Positions 12,301-22,735 of a DNA stretch of 64,000 nt are shown piece by piece. The stretch's first letter is position 1; every line of letters begins with the position of its first letter. Made by a program: the position numbers and the translations under genes. The stretch lies in the NCBI GenBank assembly GCA_025024175.1, contig QCXZ01000003.1, forward strand, positions 34,682,257 to 34,746,256. Direction: 5' to 3'. The DNA is from Rhyzopertha dominica. Lineage: Eukaryota > Arthropoda > Insecta > Coleoptera > Bostrichidae. The notes beneath the pieces were generated by a model. It did no database searches and was not told where the DNA came from. It worked only from the letters and a program-made list of their open reading frames with translations.

Positions 12301-12927
12301 AAATGACAACAATTTATCAAGGTACAAAGCAGCCAAGTATTTACGATCTTGATAAGTCTCCTCTAATAATTTCCAGATAATCTCATAATTTTCTGGTAAG
12401 GGCTCAATAGACGAAACACATTTTAATGATTTTCCACACAAACTACCTAGCAAATATTGGAGCTTTTCTGCGTTAGAAAACTCTTTAAAATGAATCAAGT
12501 TTTTAAAGTTTTCATAAAACAGCGGCCATAAAGATAAATCTTCACCATTGAATTTCATAAGTTCAACTTTAGGTAACTTAACACGCGACTCGACGGCACT
12601 GGTAGATGTCTGATTGCCTTTTATCTTGTTCGATATATAATTAATATGATTACAAAGTTCTTGAAATGCTTCAAGACTGGCATAATTTGGGACATAATCG
12701 GGTGAAAGCTCTTGTTCAATGTCAATGATTTCATCAATGATATTATTGTACTCTGTTATCGTTTGAGGCATAGTAATGACACGAATTTCAAAATTTTTCA
12801 AATTAGTTTGGTTACTTAAATCCTGTTCTAAAAGTTTTGCTGCGTCGTACGTTATTTGTGTACGACGAAATAAATTTTCTCGCTTTGCTATAAGCTTTGA
12901 CAGCCTGCGTTCCGATTTATTGGCCAT
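9274..12927 (-). CDS. BEL/Pao gag-pol: gag, protease, reverse transcriptase, RNase H
   Basis: An open frame of 1217 codons whose Met lies 220 bp downstream of the 5' LTR. In order: a DUF1759-type gag region (about 115-280); cysteine/histidine knuckles (C319-H327-C332; C353-C356-H361-C366; C372-C375-H379-H384); an aspartic protease with IDSGSMSNLL (D446-S447-G448); a reverse transcriptase with CRIVFDAS (about 726), VTADIRQMYRQI (about 770) and YIDD (849-852); an A17-type region with LGLFWNPSTDTFSFKI (about 915); and RNase H with GFSDAS (1020), LELSA (1066), FSDST (1095) and KENAADCVSR (1138). Residues after about 1190 are read in the wrong frame, because the reading changes near 9325-9335 and integrase continues in the next frame. 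The reverse transcriptase and protease catalytic residues are intact. Confidence 0.95.
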   Translation of the reverse strand: MANKSERRLSKLIAKRENLFRRTQITYDAAKLLEQDLSNQTNLKNFEIRVITMPQTITEYNNIIDEIIDIEQELSPDYVPNYASLEAFQELCNHINYISNKIKGNQTSTSAVESRVKLPKVELMKFNGEDLSLWPLFYENFKNLIHFKEFSNAEKLQYLLGSLCGKSLKCVSSIEPLPENYEIIWKLLEETYQDRKYLAALYLDKLLSFRPASSIQSHTLQTFLEQFDTNVTALKRLKLENLTDFIFTHIAMSKLPQEFVNTFELVENDDEIPTYDKFLKFIKHQSKVLPRNDKQKAVSNINHRFSKTFVTQSQPNNHCVACKKSFHLLVDCKYFKDLNPDQRFQIVKDNNLCINCFSSKHKLLSCTSRFSCTICKLKHHTLLHRNTLKDKTNNDLQNSASSSKDVQILCSTISKSIKPTIVLLSTAQVNVVDRWNKMQTIRVLIDSGSMSNLLTIDCCKALGLPYEKISSNISGVGGNCQLVKGKCNIVISSRVDRSAKYGFEVLLVDKITNQLPEVPVKLNSLDYLQNLQLADPTFHIPGNIQGILGANVFASIIRSHHVKDSSTTALDTSLGYIVMGKASTSEAFIDSFSKSSHTFLAVNPLVTIPRAIHLTTPTRKEEDPICESFFIQTVKRNPDTGRYAVALPFSDDPAKLGNSYSYAQNRLFSLEKRLHRNPDLKVVYANILRDYIDQGHMSLILEDDSTMPSYYIPHHCIFKQSSSTPCRIVFDASMKTENGFSLNDILYTGPKLQNDLLRILLMFRLFPVAVTADIRQMYRQINLIEEHRRFQRILWRFDETSSVSIYELNTVTFGVKSSPYLSLRTIKQLVDDEGALYPEAVSLVTKTLYIDDLICSLPDVDNAVTAHFSLVNLFNSGGFQMVKWMSNSSEFLSQIPNHYKLIENLDFARDDLCVLGLFWNPSTDTFSFKIDMKMVDPTKRNMLSIVARIFDPLNFLAPVTLFVKLLIKRCWALKLDWDDPAPKTIRELWYIFQKELHLLNTIKIPRHLNVFSDTLITLIGFSDASPVAYGCVIYCKVVLPQQIPKVFLLIAKSKVSPSPELTLPKLELSAAALLAKQLRFLKDTYGDRIHKIYAFSDSTITLGWINSQPQKCKPFISNRISQIHQNISPDCWFFVPGKENAADCVSRSLTPSQLVKNETWFSGPQWLGLDFYQWPVKAVSDLNSPSITDEIVFLLPQNKKNQVCITYLIVFLLGLNF

Positions 12928-12949
12928 CGTTCAGAAGTAAAACTGAACA
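12928..12949. repeat. Short hairpin just upstream of the BEL gag start
   Basis: GTTCAG and CTGAAC flank an 8-base loop directly before the gag-pol ATG in the element leader. It may be chance; no function is claimed. Confidence 0.3.
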
Positions 12950-13125
12950 CTAGAGGAGCCAACAAACAAGTTTTTACCGAGCGACAAAAAAGGCGGTATG
13001 CCTCACTGATATACTGGATATGGGAAAATTGGGCGAACTACAATCTCGAGCTATACTCAATGGAAAACAAATACGGCTAATTAAGCAACGACGGGAATTA
13101 ATCAAAATTTAAGTAAGCACTGCCA

Positions 13126-13143
13126 TCCGAGCGCGAAGGGCCA
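13126..13143 (-). other. Candidate primer-binding site of the BEL/Pao element
   Basis: In element sense TGGCCCTTCGCGCTCGGA starts five bases after the 5' LTR. TGG complements the universal CCA tail of tRNAs. I could not name the tRNA. Confidence 0.6.
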
Positions 13144-13147
13144 AAAA

Positions 13148-13499
13148 TGTGGCGTAATTTCTATGAGCGCCGGTTCGGATTTTAAATATTTTGTGGACTG
13201 TATTTGGGAACTATTTTTAATTGAATGGCAATGACTTACCCTGATGATTATTCAGTGGGTGCCAGAGGTTCTCTTTCTTAGGGAATCTTAGACAAAAGGA
13301 GGAGGGACGAAGGGATTGAAGAAACCCAATGGAATCCTCTTCGCCGTCAGATTTTATTTGGGAATTCGCTGACGAAAAACTATCGGAGGCACGATAACTA
13401 AAGAGCCACTCTTTTCACGGGCGGTAAAATTGTGACTGACTCTACCTTCGGCGCGCGCATGACAAGTGCTTACAAAAGGTTTTAAATTTGGCGCTAACA
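13148..13499 (-). repeat. 5' LTR of the BEL/Pao element (352 bp)
   Basis: It appears identical to 7282-7633 and is followed on the + strand by the CTGTG target duplication at 13500-13504. Confidence 0.95.
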
Positions 13500-13504
13500 C
13501 TGTG
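13500..13504. repeat. Target site duplication CTGTG (right)
   Basis: Pairs with 7277-7281. Confidence 0.9.
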
Positions 13505-13819
13505 TATCCAGTCGTTTATTTTTCAAGTCGGAATGGATCTTTTTTCGAATCTCGAAATTGTTTAATGCTCATTGAAATTTTTACAATTGTCCACTCGGAA
13601 CACCCGTTCAAATTGTAAACAAGTTTTTAGTAATACGAATGAACTAAGAAATGTTATTTGTATTTGCATTTTGGCTGAAGATGCTAAAGTTTTCATCATT
13701 TACTCAGTTTCTGCTTGATGGTATAAATTACTGGTGTTCAATAACTATGATAAAAATACAGTTTATAGTGCAGAAATGTGAAATTTGAGAAAACAGCCCC
13801 TGTTACAAATTAAAAAAAA

Positions 13820-14460
13820 ATAGCCGTCAACGTCCTGTCCGAACTACCGCCACTGAAATAGTTGTTCTTGCTCAAGAATCTGGCTTCCCCAAAGTTAGTG
13901 CTCATCGGATAGTCAAGAACCATTAGCTTCATTCATACAAGAATTAAAAAACGATGATCCGGATCGACGTTTTCAATTTTGCAAAAATAGTACTGGGCGT
14001 TTGAGCAATGATCCCCAGGTTTACTTTACAATATTTGTTTCTCTATTGAACGGTGGAATAAACAGGCGTAATTGTCGTTTTTTGGAATGATACCAACCCA
14101 CGCATTTTCTCAAAATTTTAACGGACGATCACAATATGGGGACACTTTTTTAAGGCAATTTAATAATGATACTTATTTGTATTTGCTAGAAGACCTTATT
14201 GACTCCTTAATCAGTCTTTTAACAGCATGTTGTTTCCTAGATGTTCGTTTTCGCGGATAATGGATGTGCCGGAGAGATCCCTTCAAATACCCAGCTAGGC
14301 CGTCTGATGTAACGCCTTTGGATTCTTTTTATGGGGCCATTGAAAATGCCAGCTTTATGCTGCACCACCTGAATCTCTTCAAGTGCTTCGAGAAAAATTT
14401 GTTGCAAAGTACCATTTAATCATGCCGGAAATGTGCGAAATGTTTTTGGACAATATTTTG
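13820..14460 (+). pseudogene. Decayed Tc1/mariner-like transposase of the host element
   Basis: Scattered + strand frames give, in family order, RRQRPVRT, FPKVSAHRIVKNH (helix-turn-helix end), ELKNDDPDRRFQFC (about 13940), NGGINRRNCRF (about 14050), YLFVF/LLEDLI (about 14175-14205) and the TPLDFFLWG-like block at about 14310-14335 that precedes the last catalytic residue. This is the order seen in insect DDE transposases annotated as Tc3/DUF4817-like. Several stops and frame changes separate the pieces, so it is inactive. Its N-terminal part would lie left of the BEL insertion, where I could not make it out. Confidence 0.65.
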
Positions 14461-14639
14461 AAAATCGATTGCGCTACTTTATGGAAATTCGAGGTAGACA
14501 ATTTAAACAGTACATTCGTTAAATTTAATTGTGATTTCATAAACACTTTTGTTTCCTCTCACAATAATTTAGACAATTTTGTCCAAAAAAAAGGCCGTTC
14601 GAATAAAAAAATAAACAATCATATCAGCTTCGCCATGAT

Positions 14640-14876
14640 GTGCAGCTCGATTCCTCTTGCTATTTAAATTTTTTGAAAGGGTTACTCTGGGCACTGAACG
14701 AAGATAAAACTTCATCTCCATTCAAATTCAAATTTACCCCTTTGAGCATATTTTCGAAACTTCGACAAAATCGCATATAGGTATTAGGAGGTACCATATT
14801 ACTTCGAACGTCCGATTTTTATAGCCAAATGTTACGCAAGGCTCACCAAAAAGTTCATTCGGCGGGACATGCTGTA
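14640..14876 (+). repeat. Right long terminal inverted repeat of the Tc1/mariner-like host element
   Basis: Inverted counterpart of 7060-7245, sharing CCTCTTGCTATTTAAATTTT (about 14652-14671) and a CGACAAAATCGC/GATTTTGTC stretch near 14765-14776. It ends near GCTGTA at 14876. Confidence 0.55.
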
Positions 14877-15858
14877 TATAGTGTTAAAAATTATAAAGTA
14901 GCTACATGTAAGATAAAATAATGCTGGCTTCGTAATAAAAAACGATCCATATAACTAAAAGTGAGACTGAAGAATATAAGAACCATGCTAACACCTTCCG
15001 TTCTTATAGGTTTACTTTGTAAAACAGATAATTATCCCACCGCAGGAGCTGTGCAACGCTTGAGAGGCTGACCCTTGAACCTTCCATTTCTTGGCACGCG
15101 GACCCAAGCCTGAATATCCAAATGGCTTGTGGTATTGAGAGACAGGTTAGAGCGACCCACACCAAGCTGTTAATTCCTGGGGTAATTGCGAATGCCAATA
15201 AGCAATAACATCAGCATCTTGGAGGAGGTGGACCTCCACCTGGATATCTGAGACTATTTATGTAGACTTTTATGCGTTTTCAAGCATTGCATTGTGCAGT
15301 ACACAAGGTTAATTTTACGAGCTATGTTATTACACCGGAGCCGACCACAGCTTACGTAAGACGGGCTAAGGGTGATTTTAGCACCGTCAGCCTGCCATAA
15401 CTTACCGGGCTAGTTTGCGATGCTCTGGCGTTATTTTATTACACGATGTTTAAATGTTGTTGCAGTTTTGACATTTTTTATTGGCGCGCGATTTTCTCGG
15501 AATTATTTCCAGATTTTCTGGTGTAATGACTATGCAAACAATGCTCCCCAAAACACTAAATCACACCAGTTAACGATGCAAAGAACGCCAATCGCTGCCT
15601 TCTGACAGACGAAATATTTTAAGAGGGTCGTATACCATGCACCCATCTCGACTGAGCGCTAATCAGTATTAAAATTAAAGCGAATTTATAGCAGGAGTAA
15701 CCGAAAGTCGAGGATCCCTTAGATTTATTATGAGGCTTCCTTCAGTTGGTTTCTTTCTGGCAGCAATTTAATGCGTTTGCAACTTATCGCATTCCTTCTC
15801 CTACACATGGTGAGCAATTGCTTTATTTTCGTCCTCGATAAATACATTGTTGTAGTTG
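14877..15858. other. Unassigned, locally GC-richer DNA
   Basis: Positions 15020-15430 are less AT-rich than their surroundings and contain an imperfect palindrome (AGGTGGACCTCCACCT at about 15226-15241). It could be part of an unrecognised repeat. No protein match was found. Confidence 0.35.
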
Positions 15859-16220
15859 TACAGGGTTTCTATAAATGATTCATGCATCCAATGGAAATTA
15901 TCGATTAAATCAACTTTCCGCCTCTCAGGAAAGTGACGTATATTTGTCATCTGTCGATTGTTTAATTATGTGATATATTTTAATAAGAGAAAACGTCTGG
16001 GAGTGTGTATTTATAACATATTCTGTAGTGTTTTGTGCGATAATTAACTTTATGGTTGCAGAAAGCTCACTTTTCGGAGCTGTGGCGTGACATTGATCTG
16101 CAACCTTCAATTTCTATCGCCGTGCATATTGTAGCTTGGCAGCAGTTACAAAAAGGCGGCCCAGAGAATTCAGAAATCAACGCCGCCCGCGTTGCATGAA
16201 TCATTTATAGAAACCCTGTA
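15859..16220. mobile_element. MITE family M1, copy 1 (complete)
   Basis: A 362-bp element with perfect 28-bp terminal inverted repeats (15859-15886 and 16193-16220) beginning TACAGGGTTTCTATAAATG, flanked by TA-type ends. No coding capacity. Related copies lie at 31472-31750, 41395-41748 and 59280-59961. The TACAGGG ends and TA target suggest mobilisation by a Tc1/mariner-like transposase. Confidence 0.9.
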
Positions 16221-18170
16221 TATTCTGGCGCCAAATAGTGCGGATTCTAACATAGCGTAATGTAAATAGTTCCTTAAAGAAATATAAGTTACAAGTGTAA
16301 GTTGGTTATGGAAGTTGCTTAATTTATTTTATGTAGAATAGCAAAAGTTAATAGCAGAAAAAATACCAAACATAAATTAAAAAAAAGACGCACCTCACTG
16401 TTTAGATATTCGGAATAACTTGTACCCGATGGGGCTCCAGCCATGGCTTATTGTTCTCCATTGCTTTGGTATTGATTATTGAAAGACTTTTTTATGGTTA
16501 CCTCGTAAGGTTGTAATAAAAAACGATTTTATCAAATAACAAAAGTAGCTTACAAATGAAGTGTATAATAGGACTTCAGTACTTTAAATTTTTGACGCAA
16601 CCCACTCAAAGTGCTCCATGTTTAGCGCGATTTACAACATCTTAGATATATATATTTTCTGGATGTTGTATCTGTTTCTCCCTTTTGCTATAAAAAGGTA
16701 TATAGTTTGGTTTACTTCCTACCCTGCATTCTTTTCCAGATATTTGAATGTTAGCAGTATAATTCATTTCCATTTATTTCAAGAATCTACCTTGAATCAN
16801 AAGTAATAAATACAAACAATATTTGTAATTATCAACTTTTTTTAAGACAAATCAAAAGTGATACAGCTGCTTACCGACCTTGTTACGATACCCTGTACGT
16901 ATATCCGATCATTGTCATTGTGTGATAACCTTTAATGACAAAGCATTTACAACTTTTCATAATATTTAAACCAGTTTTATAGTTTCACAACTAAGTATCT
17001 GTTTCTTGTACAATTTGTATATTATATCGTGAGATATTATATATAAAAGTAACACATGTCAAGAATATTAAATTTGAGTAATGCTTTTAAAACTAGTTTG
17101 TTTGATGTCGCATGACGCGTCAGCAAATAAATATGGACTGTTTGTTTATCCTTATAGCATTTTACCCCATCCATTTTAATGAGATACGATTTTATTAGTC
17201 TTTTGAGGTTGATATCACGGCTCTTATAAGTAGACAAACTGCGATAATTTCTATTGCCATCTCTTATCAAGTACCAGTTTGTAAAAGAACAGTTTAGTAA
17301 AAAAATAGACATTAGAAAAAGACATATTTAGGTCCTAAGCATAAATGAATAAATAGCTGCATATTTTTGCACAGGTTGAAATTGCTTTAAAGTATTTATG
17401 TTGTTCAATTAACTTTACTTCAGCTACATCTTATACACATCGCTATAGAAGCTTCTTTATATAATTTCATACAGGGCTCAATACTACAGACATTCATTTC
17501 TTTAAGATAATTGAATTCGTCTTCCATCGCTCGCACGCATGCAATTTCGGTGCAAGCGCATGGCATTTATTTTTGTCGAGTTGTAGGTATGCAATTTATA
17601 TCCAAATATGAAAGGTAATTTTAAACTACGATTGTGCCCATGTCAAGAACGGTTCCGAGTGACACGTACAGACGGCGAATACGTGCATAGCTTACTATTA
17701 CTACCACAGAAGCTATCGCGTGGTATACATCAAAATTTGAAAGCGATGATGAAAACACTGCTCGTATGCATATGCAGCGTGAATATTATTATTAAGCTAT
17801 GAAATACAATGCATCAAATTGCGATAGAAAACGGGCATAATGTTCAAATTAGACCGCTGACCTACTACAAAATATTTTAGCACATATTGAAAGAAAAAAC
17901 AAGTAGCAGAACTGGTGAACCAAGTTTAACAAACACGAACAATATGAGCCTAAAATTGATCGGGGACTTGGAAATTATGTGCTTAATTTAAGTAATCGTC
18001 CTAGCTCATGACTATCTAGCAAAATTCGCCAGTAAATATTGGATAGATTTAAAAACCCTGGAAGTTTAGTTGTAGAAAATATCTAGAAAAGCTATAATTT
18101 TTCAAACAATTAGGTACACTTACCTGATGTAGGCACAGGTGGATAGATAATATCGCTGGTGTTTTTTAGT
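16221..18170. other. No gene seen
   Basis: AT-rich sequence with short chance open frames. One ambiguous base lies at 16800. Nothing else recognisable. Confidence 0.45.
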
Positions 18171-18179
18171 GACGGAGCC

Positions 18180-18480
18180 CGAATCTTTTAAGAGAAACAC
18201 TTAATAGGTCAATTTTTCACGCAATGTGTGGATCACAGTAGCAGTTTTTCCTGAACATGTGGATTGGTCAGGATGGACTTACCAATTCACTAACTATGAC
18301 ACCGCAGCTGCATTTTATTTCTAACTGCACCTAATGGAATGAGAAATGGAATCCAAGTTGTATTCAGTATGTTCCTCCTGAAATACTTCAGAACGTTGAA
18401 GGAAATTTTAAAGAACCGGTTCATGCCTTCAAAACAACGGAGGTCATTTTGAACAATTCCTTGAAATACTGAATCTTCCT
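18180..18480 (+). pseudogene. Decayed Tc1/mariner-like transposase C-terminus
   Basis: FPEHVDW (about 18250) is followed by VPPEILQNVEGNFK (about 18370) and, after a frame change, CLQNNGGHFEQFLE (about 18425-18470). The latter two match the (S/T)PE.L.NV...R...C+...GGHFE.LL end of insect Tc1/mariner-like transposases. Stops are frequent. No terminal repeats found. Confidence 0.55.
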
Positions 18481-18678
18481 CCTTTCACATTAATCCCTCA
18501 TATACTGTTGTAGGTAACTTTTCATCCAGAAAGGTCTCTATTTTTGTTAGTTGGGCTTAACATTTTCGTAACTGAGTTACTGTACTAGACAAGAACGGAA
18601 GAGCAACTGCAAAAACACTGCGAGTAGTTACGCAACAAATATACTGAATATATTTCGGTAAATTTTGTAAGCCAGTTT

Positions 18679-18888
18679 ATGGTAGATTTGCTGAAAGGGG
18701 TATGCCAGTTAGGCGCTATTTTAAAAGAATTGTTCAATAATGTGGCTTTATGTCACCGTTTTTTTTTAATATTTCTTACCTTACCGATAACCGTTGTAAA
18801 TACTAAAAGATATTTCAGTAAGTTGAAAATTTTGAGAAATTGTGTTTTTGGCGATAGAGCTAAAAATGCTATCGTCCATAAATTTTGA
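18679..18888 (+). pseudogene. hAT transposase C-terminal dimerisation domain remnant
   Basis: A short open frame contains LTLPITVVNTKRYFSKLKI followed by LRN, resembling the LTLPVT.ASAERSFS.LK.IK..LRS segment of the hAT dimerisation domain, the form found in ZMYM-like and 52-kDa-repressor-like insect proteins. The catalytic region is missing and the frame ends soon after. It is a domain-sized relic. The first Met has no significance. Confidence 0.7.
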
Positions 18889-21800
18889 TAGTATCGTTAT
18901 AAAATTTACATATATAAACTAGAAAGTCCTTTCGTTTCCTTTAATTAATTAATAAGTCTAAATTTAATGTATTACTATGTTATTTTTTTTCTGCCAGACA
19001 CTAGGTATTTATTAGATAACTGCTTTTATTCCATAATAGCAAAAATACACATTGCACATTGCATTACACGTGGTATTATTGTATTGTTTTTTTTTTAATG
19101 AAGAAGCGGTCAAGTTACTTTCTTACACAACGGCCTGCAGAAACCTAGTTAATCAACTGTATCAGTATTTGATCAAATTCATGTAACGAAAAAGTTTTAA
19201 AGCTAAATGCAAACGAACTGAAAAAAAAACAGAAGAAATTTGACGATAGAGGCAAACAGGTTTATTGGAAATATTTCATATTTGTTATTTTATTCAAATA
19301 ATTCGAAGTATTTCATGTAAATTACTAAAAATCTGCTCTGGTCAATCTACTCGGGCCCCGCGCCTTTTCTGCCCTTGTTTGGGCTCCTCAGGTAGGGATA
19401 CCGAGTACATTTACCAATGACCAAAGCAGACTGCGGCCTTAACCTCAGCGTGCGGTATATATGTAAGTGAGATGGCGCTGAGGCCTTGGCTCTCACTTAT
19501 ATCGAAGTCATTTCAAACCAATGCCGAAGCTACATAATATCATCAAAAGAAAAAATCCAGTTTTCTATTCAAAAGTTAAAAACACATAGGTATTCATTCA
19601 AAGAATCAAATTATTTAAAGACTGGAAAGTTCCAAATTAAACTTCAGTCACAAAACTTTTGTTTTTACATTATAAAAGCAGTCGCCATTGAATCTGGAAT
19701 ACCTCAATATGGATACATTTTGTTTTGTTTCATTAGAAATACATAACTTTAATTAAAAAGAATGGGTATTTCCTTTTTAAAAAGCAGTTTCTGAGTTAGA
19801 AGTAAGCTTACCATCCGTAAAAATAATTATAATAGTCTAATAAAGCTTTTATGTAAAATATTTTTCGTTTCTGCAAAAATAAAGAACTTACCGAGGAATT
19901 AGTTGTAGTCCACACCCTGTATAACTTGGTTACAGTACTTCGATGTAACCTCGGTAACTCAGTATTGTTTACCAGAATATATTTATAATCTTTTTCACTA
20001 ATCTTATTTTGTAAATTGTTAATCGCTTTATGCATGTGTGTTAGACATGCTTTCGGTTTTCGATGAACATGCATAATGTGTGTTTTAACAATAATCCCAT
20101 ACACCTTCTGCTTCAGTTTACAATAAAACACAACATTAACTTAAAAACCGCTGTTTGAACGTAAAGAAATGAACCACCGAAAGAACTGTTTATTGTTCGG
20201 TCATTTCGAATTATATCGTTCCACTTTTTAGTGGTTAAGTGACGTAAAATTCCATAACGTCTGGGAGCGGCTATGAATTAAATTATTCGTGTCCTTGAAA
20301 CGTAGTAATCACAGACCAATACTCCTCTGCTGAGGACAAGAACCTCTGATCGTTTTTGCTGGCTGTAATTGCAGTAATCTAATCACACCGCCTCCTTACA
20401 AAACCGCCAGGTTTTCTTTCTCTTTCGTTAGTGGTGTGACGCACTTTCTTTTTTCATTACTTAAAGTGTGTAGCGCCCATTGGATCGCTCAATTGCACGA
20501 GGCGTGGATATTTTATTCCTTACTCCAGTTTCATTTCGTTACTAATGCGCACCTGGTGAAAGGCGCACTACGTCATTTTAATTGGATGCTTCTGCTAGTA
20601 GGATTCGTGCATACTTTGCAGTTCGTTGGTGTTGTAGTCTTCACATAACAGAAAAATGGGTGCTATACTGCTATGTTAGGTATATACCTCAATAACATAA
20701 CTCAATCAGGCGAGTCTACGATAATTCTTGAAGCGTTTTATATAATCTGTTTTCATCTACCACATTTATGGGAAATTGATTGTGATAATAGGTACCTACC
20801 ATGTTCTGCTTATGCATCGAGTCGATGTCGTTAAATAAGAAACAAAAATGTGCATGCTTCACAAACTACTTTTTCTGTTGCAAGTGAATTAAATTTTTTT
20901 TAAAGAAAATGCCAACTATGATACTTGTGTACTAAAACATTATGAATGAGGGTAGATTTAAAATTAAGTTAAAGGATTAGGTCAATCCGATAGATATTCT
21001 TTCAATTACCAAGTTGTAGCTTTCAATAATTTTCGAATGCCCGCCTCATTTACTTNNCTACTTGCACTTTTACCTTTGAATTTGTTTTAAATATGGAGGT
21101 GTTGTAAAAATGACAATATTACAATTGGGATACTCCACATTAGTAAAATGTTACACTGCGCGGAAAAACAAAAAGAAACTCTTTATGATCTGAATTAGTA
21201 ATAATTACTAATGGATGGGCGAATGTCAACAACGACCTAAGAACTCGTATATTTAAAGCACTCAATAAATGTCAGCTTTTCTGTATGTTTGGTAATGTTG
21301 ACTCACTTGTATAGCGTTAAAAAAGTATCGAGCTAAAAACTCTGTACTCTATTTTTCATACCAAGCTTTTACCGAATTCTCAACAGCTTTATATTTTAGA
21401 TTTTTCACTCATATATACGTAATCTTAATACGTATTTCATGGCTTCCGCCGCAGTGATTTGAAGGCGATCGGAATAGTATAGGCATTTTAAATAACAATT
21501 AGAAAGTTATATATACCTTATATGTCATCAGTTCAGATTTAGCGCTTCCTTCTGAACATGTTTTTGACAACTATTAATTTCAGTGACAACCTGTATGCTC
21601 ATTAGACAATATCGTCCGAATAGTATGAGGAGATATATAAAATTGTATCAAATGTATAAAACCCACAACTACAGGCTTTTGCCTGAAACACTAGAGGTAC
21701 ACGTTCGACACTTACAGAAGCATTACTGTTTCATGTTCCATCAAGGATAAACTAGTGCAAAACTTCGAAATAAGCGATGTGTTTACGATGTCGACACAGC

Positions 21801-22383
21801 TGACAAATTCAAATCAGACTGACTTTCGCGCGCTATATAAGCTTAGCTTCACTATTAGTCTATAGCTTCCAAACATCCGATCATCTTCGCCTTAATTCAA
21901 GGACCTTCGATACGATCGATAAGAACGTCATGCGTGTCATACGTATGGTTGTCTAATCTGCAGGGGCGATTTTCCCAAGTCAGAACACTCTTCAGTTATT
22001 TGCCTTACCAGTCGTCTCAAACTGGATTTTGTAGGTCTCAACCAATAACTACCTATCATGCCTTCGTGGTTAGCCTTGNTGCTTCCCGTTACTGGGAGTG
22101 GTTTTAGTTTTCTTTCCGTTTGTTCATGAGTTGCTTTAAGTTCGTTTTCCATTTCTTCTTGTCACGTTTTCTTGTATACTATGGCTGTGCTCATTCTTTT
22201 CAGAAGATCCAGTAGCTCTTCTACATAATTACGTATCCATTTTTATAGATTGGCCTCTTATTACTGGCATGTATCGAAATACATTACTGACTCGCTTAAC
22301 TGCCACTCCGCAATCCCACTTCTGACGCCATTTTTACGGTTTCGAAAAAATGCGAATATATGACATAACCTTTTTGTTCGCGC
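18889..22383. other. Unassigned DNA; GC-richer patches and a short R1-like tail
   Basis: No exon was recognised. Positions 19345-19480 and 20270-20640 are less AT-rich and may be regulatory or old repeat DNA. Around 21890-21970 lies a segment (CTTCGATAC, ATCGATAA, then GGTTGTCTAATCTGCAGG) that recurs in order at about 22636-22712, so it is a truncated copy of the end of family R1. Ambiguous bases occur at 21056-21057 and 22079. Confidence 0.4.
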
Positions 22384-22735
22384 ACTACTACCGAAATACA
22401 CTAAAATTCAAAGAACACTATTTCAGGGCACTGCTTTCCAGCTTTACTAATTCAATTAACCACTATTTAGAACACTGCAGTTAACTGTAGTCACTTTAAA
22501 ACACTTTATAACTCTAGGATTGCCTTATTCTGTTGCTCTTAACTTGCCGTTTTTTAAATTATACTGAATTCGCTCCCTATTTGTCCTGCTTTTATGTGGG
22601 AGGGTTAGCACCTGCGATCACCTTTGCGTTGATTCGAGCACTTTCGATACTATCGATAAAAGGAAAGTCATGCATGGTCATTCGTCAGTTTGGTTGCCTA
22701 ATCTGCAGGCGATTATTTCCCCTTCACCATTAAGA
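22384..22735 (+). repeat. Dispersed repeat family R1, copy B
   Basis: CACTACTACCGAAATACACT at its start and GTTTGGTTGCCTAATCTGCA near its end match the other R1 copies at 4567, 30724 and 38412. The middle carries the same TTCAATTAACCACTAT segment as copy A. Confidence 0.55.

Larger units (their letters stand above)
7282..13499 (-). mobile_element. BEL/Pao LTR retrotransposon, complete and young
   Basis: A 6218-bp element lies on the minus strand between perfect CTGTG duplications. It has two 352-bp LTRs that I read as identical, a candidate primer-binding site starting TGG five bases inside the 5' LTR, a purine-rich GGCGGGGCAGGA tract next to the 3' LTR, and a gag-pol region with DUF1759, zinc knuckles, aspartic protease, reverse transcriptase, A17-type region, RNase H, HHCC zinc-binding, integrase and a C-terminal domain in BEL/Pao order. 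No envelope gene is present. The coding region changes frame twice (near 9330 and near 8035), so this copy could not make an intact pol as sequenced. It inserted into an older Tc1/mariner-like element. Confidence 0.95.
7060..14876 (+). mobile_element. Tc1/mariner-like element with long TIRs, split by a BEL/Pao insertion
   Basis: The outer ends read TACAGG at 7060 and, inverted, TACAGC at 14876. Sequence near 7204-7245 is the inverted copy of sequence near 14650-14690: both, in one orientation, read CCTCTTGCTATTTAAATTTT and continue into a similar but diverged stretch including CGATTTTGTC. The terminal inverted repeats are therefore around 200 bp, though diverged. Removing the 6218-bp BEL element and its 5-bp duplication leaves about 1.6 kb, a normal size for a one-gene Tc1/mariner-like element. 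A decayed transposase sits at about 13820-14460. Exact ends are inferred. Confidence 0.6.

Noticed and set aside
9878..12352. Plus-strand frames within the BEL/Pao element (9878-10234, 11549-11896, 12026-12352)
   Set aside because: They are antisense shadows of gag-pol.
21937..22152. Short minus-strand frame with RRLVRQITEE, resembling the RLVREI region of histone H3
   Set aside because: Only a few residues agree, neighbouring H3 landmarks are missing and the frame holds an ambiguous base. A chance match is more likely.
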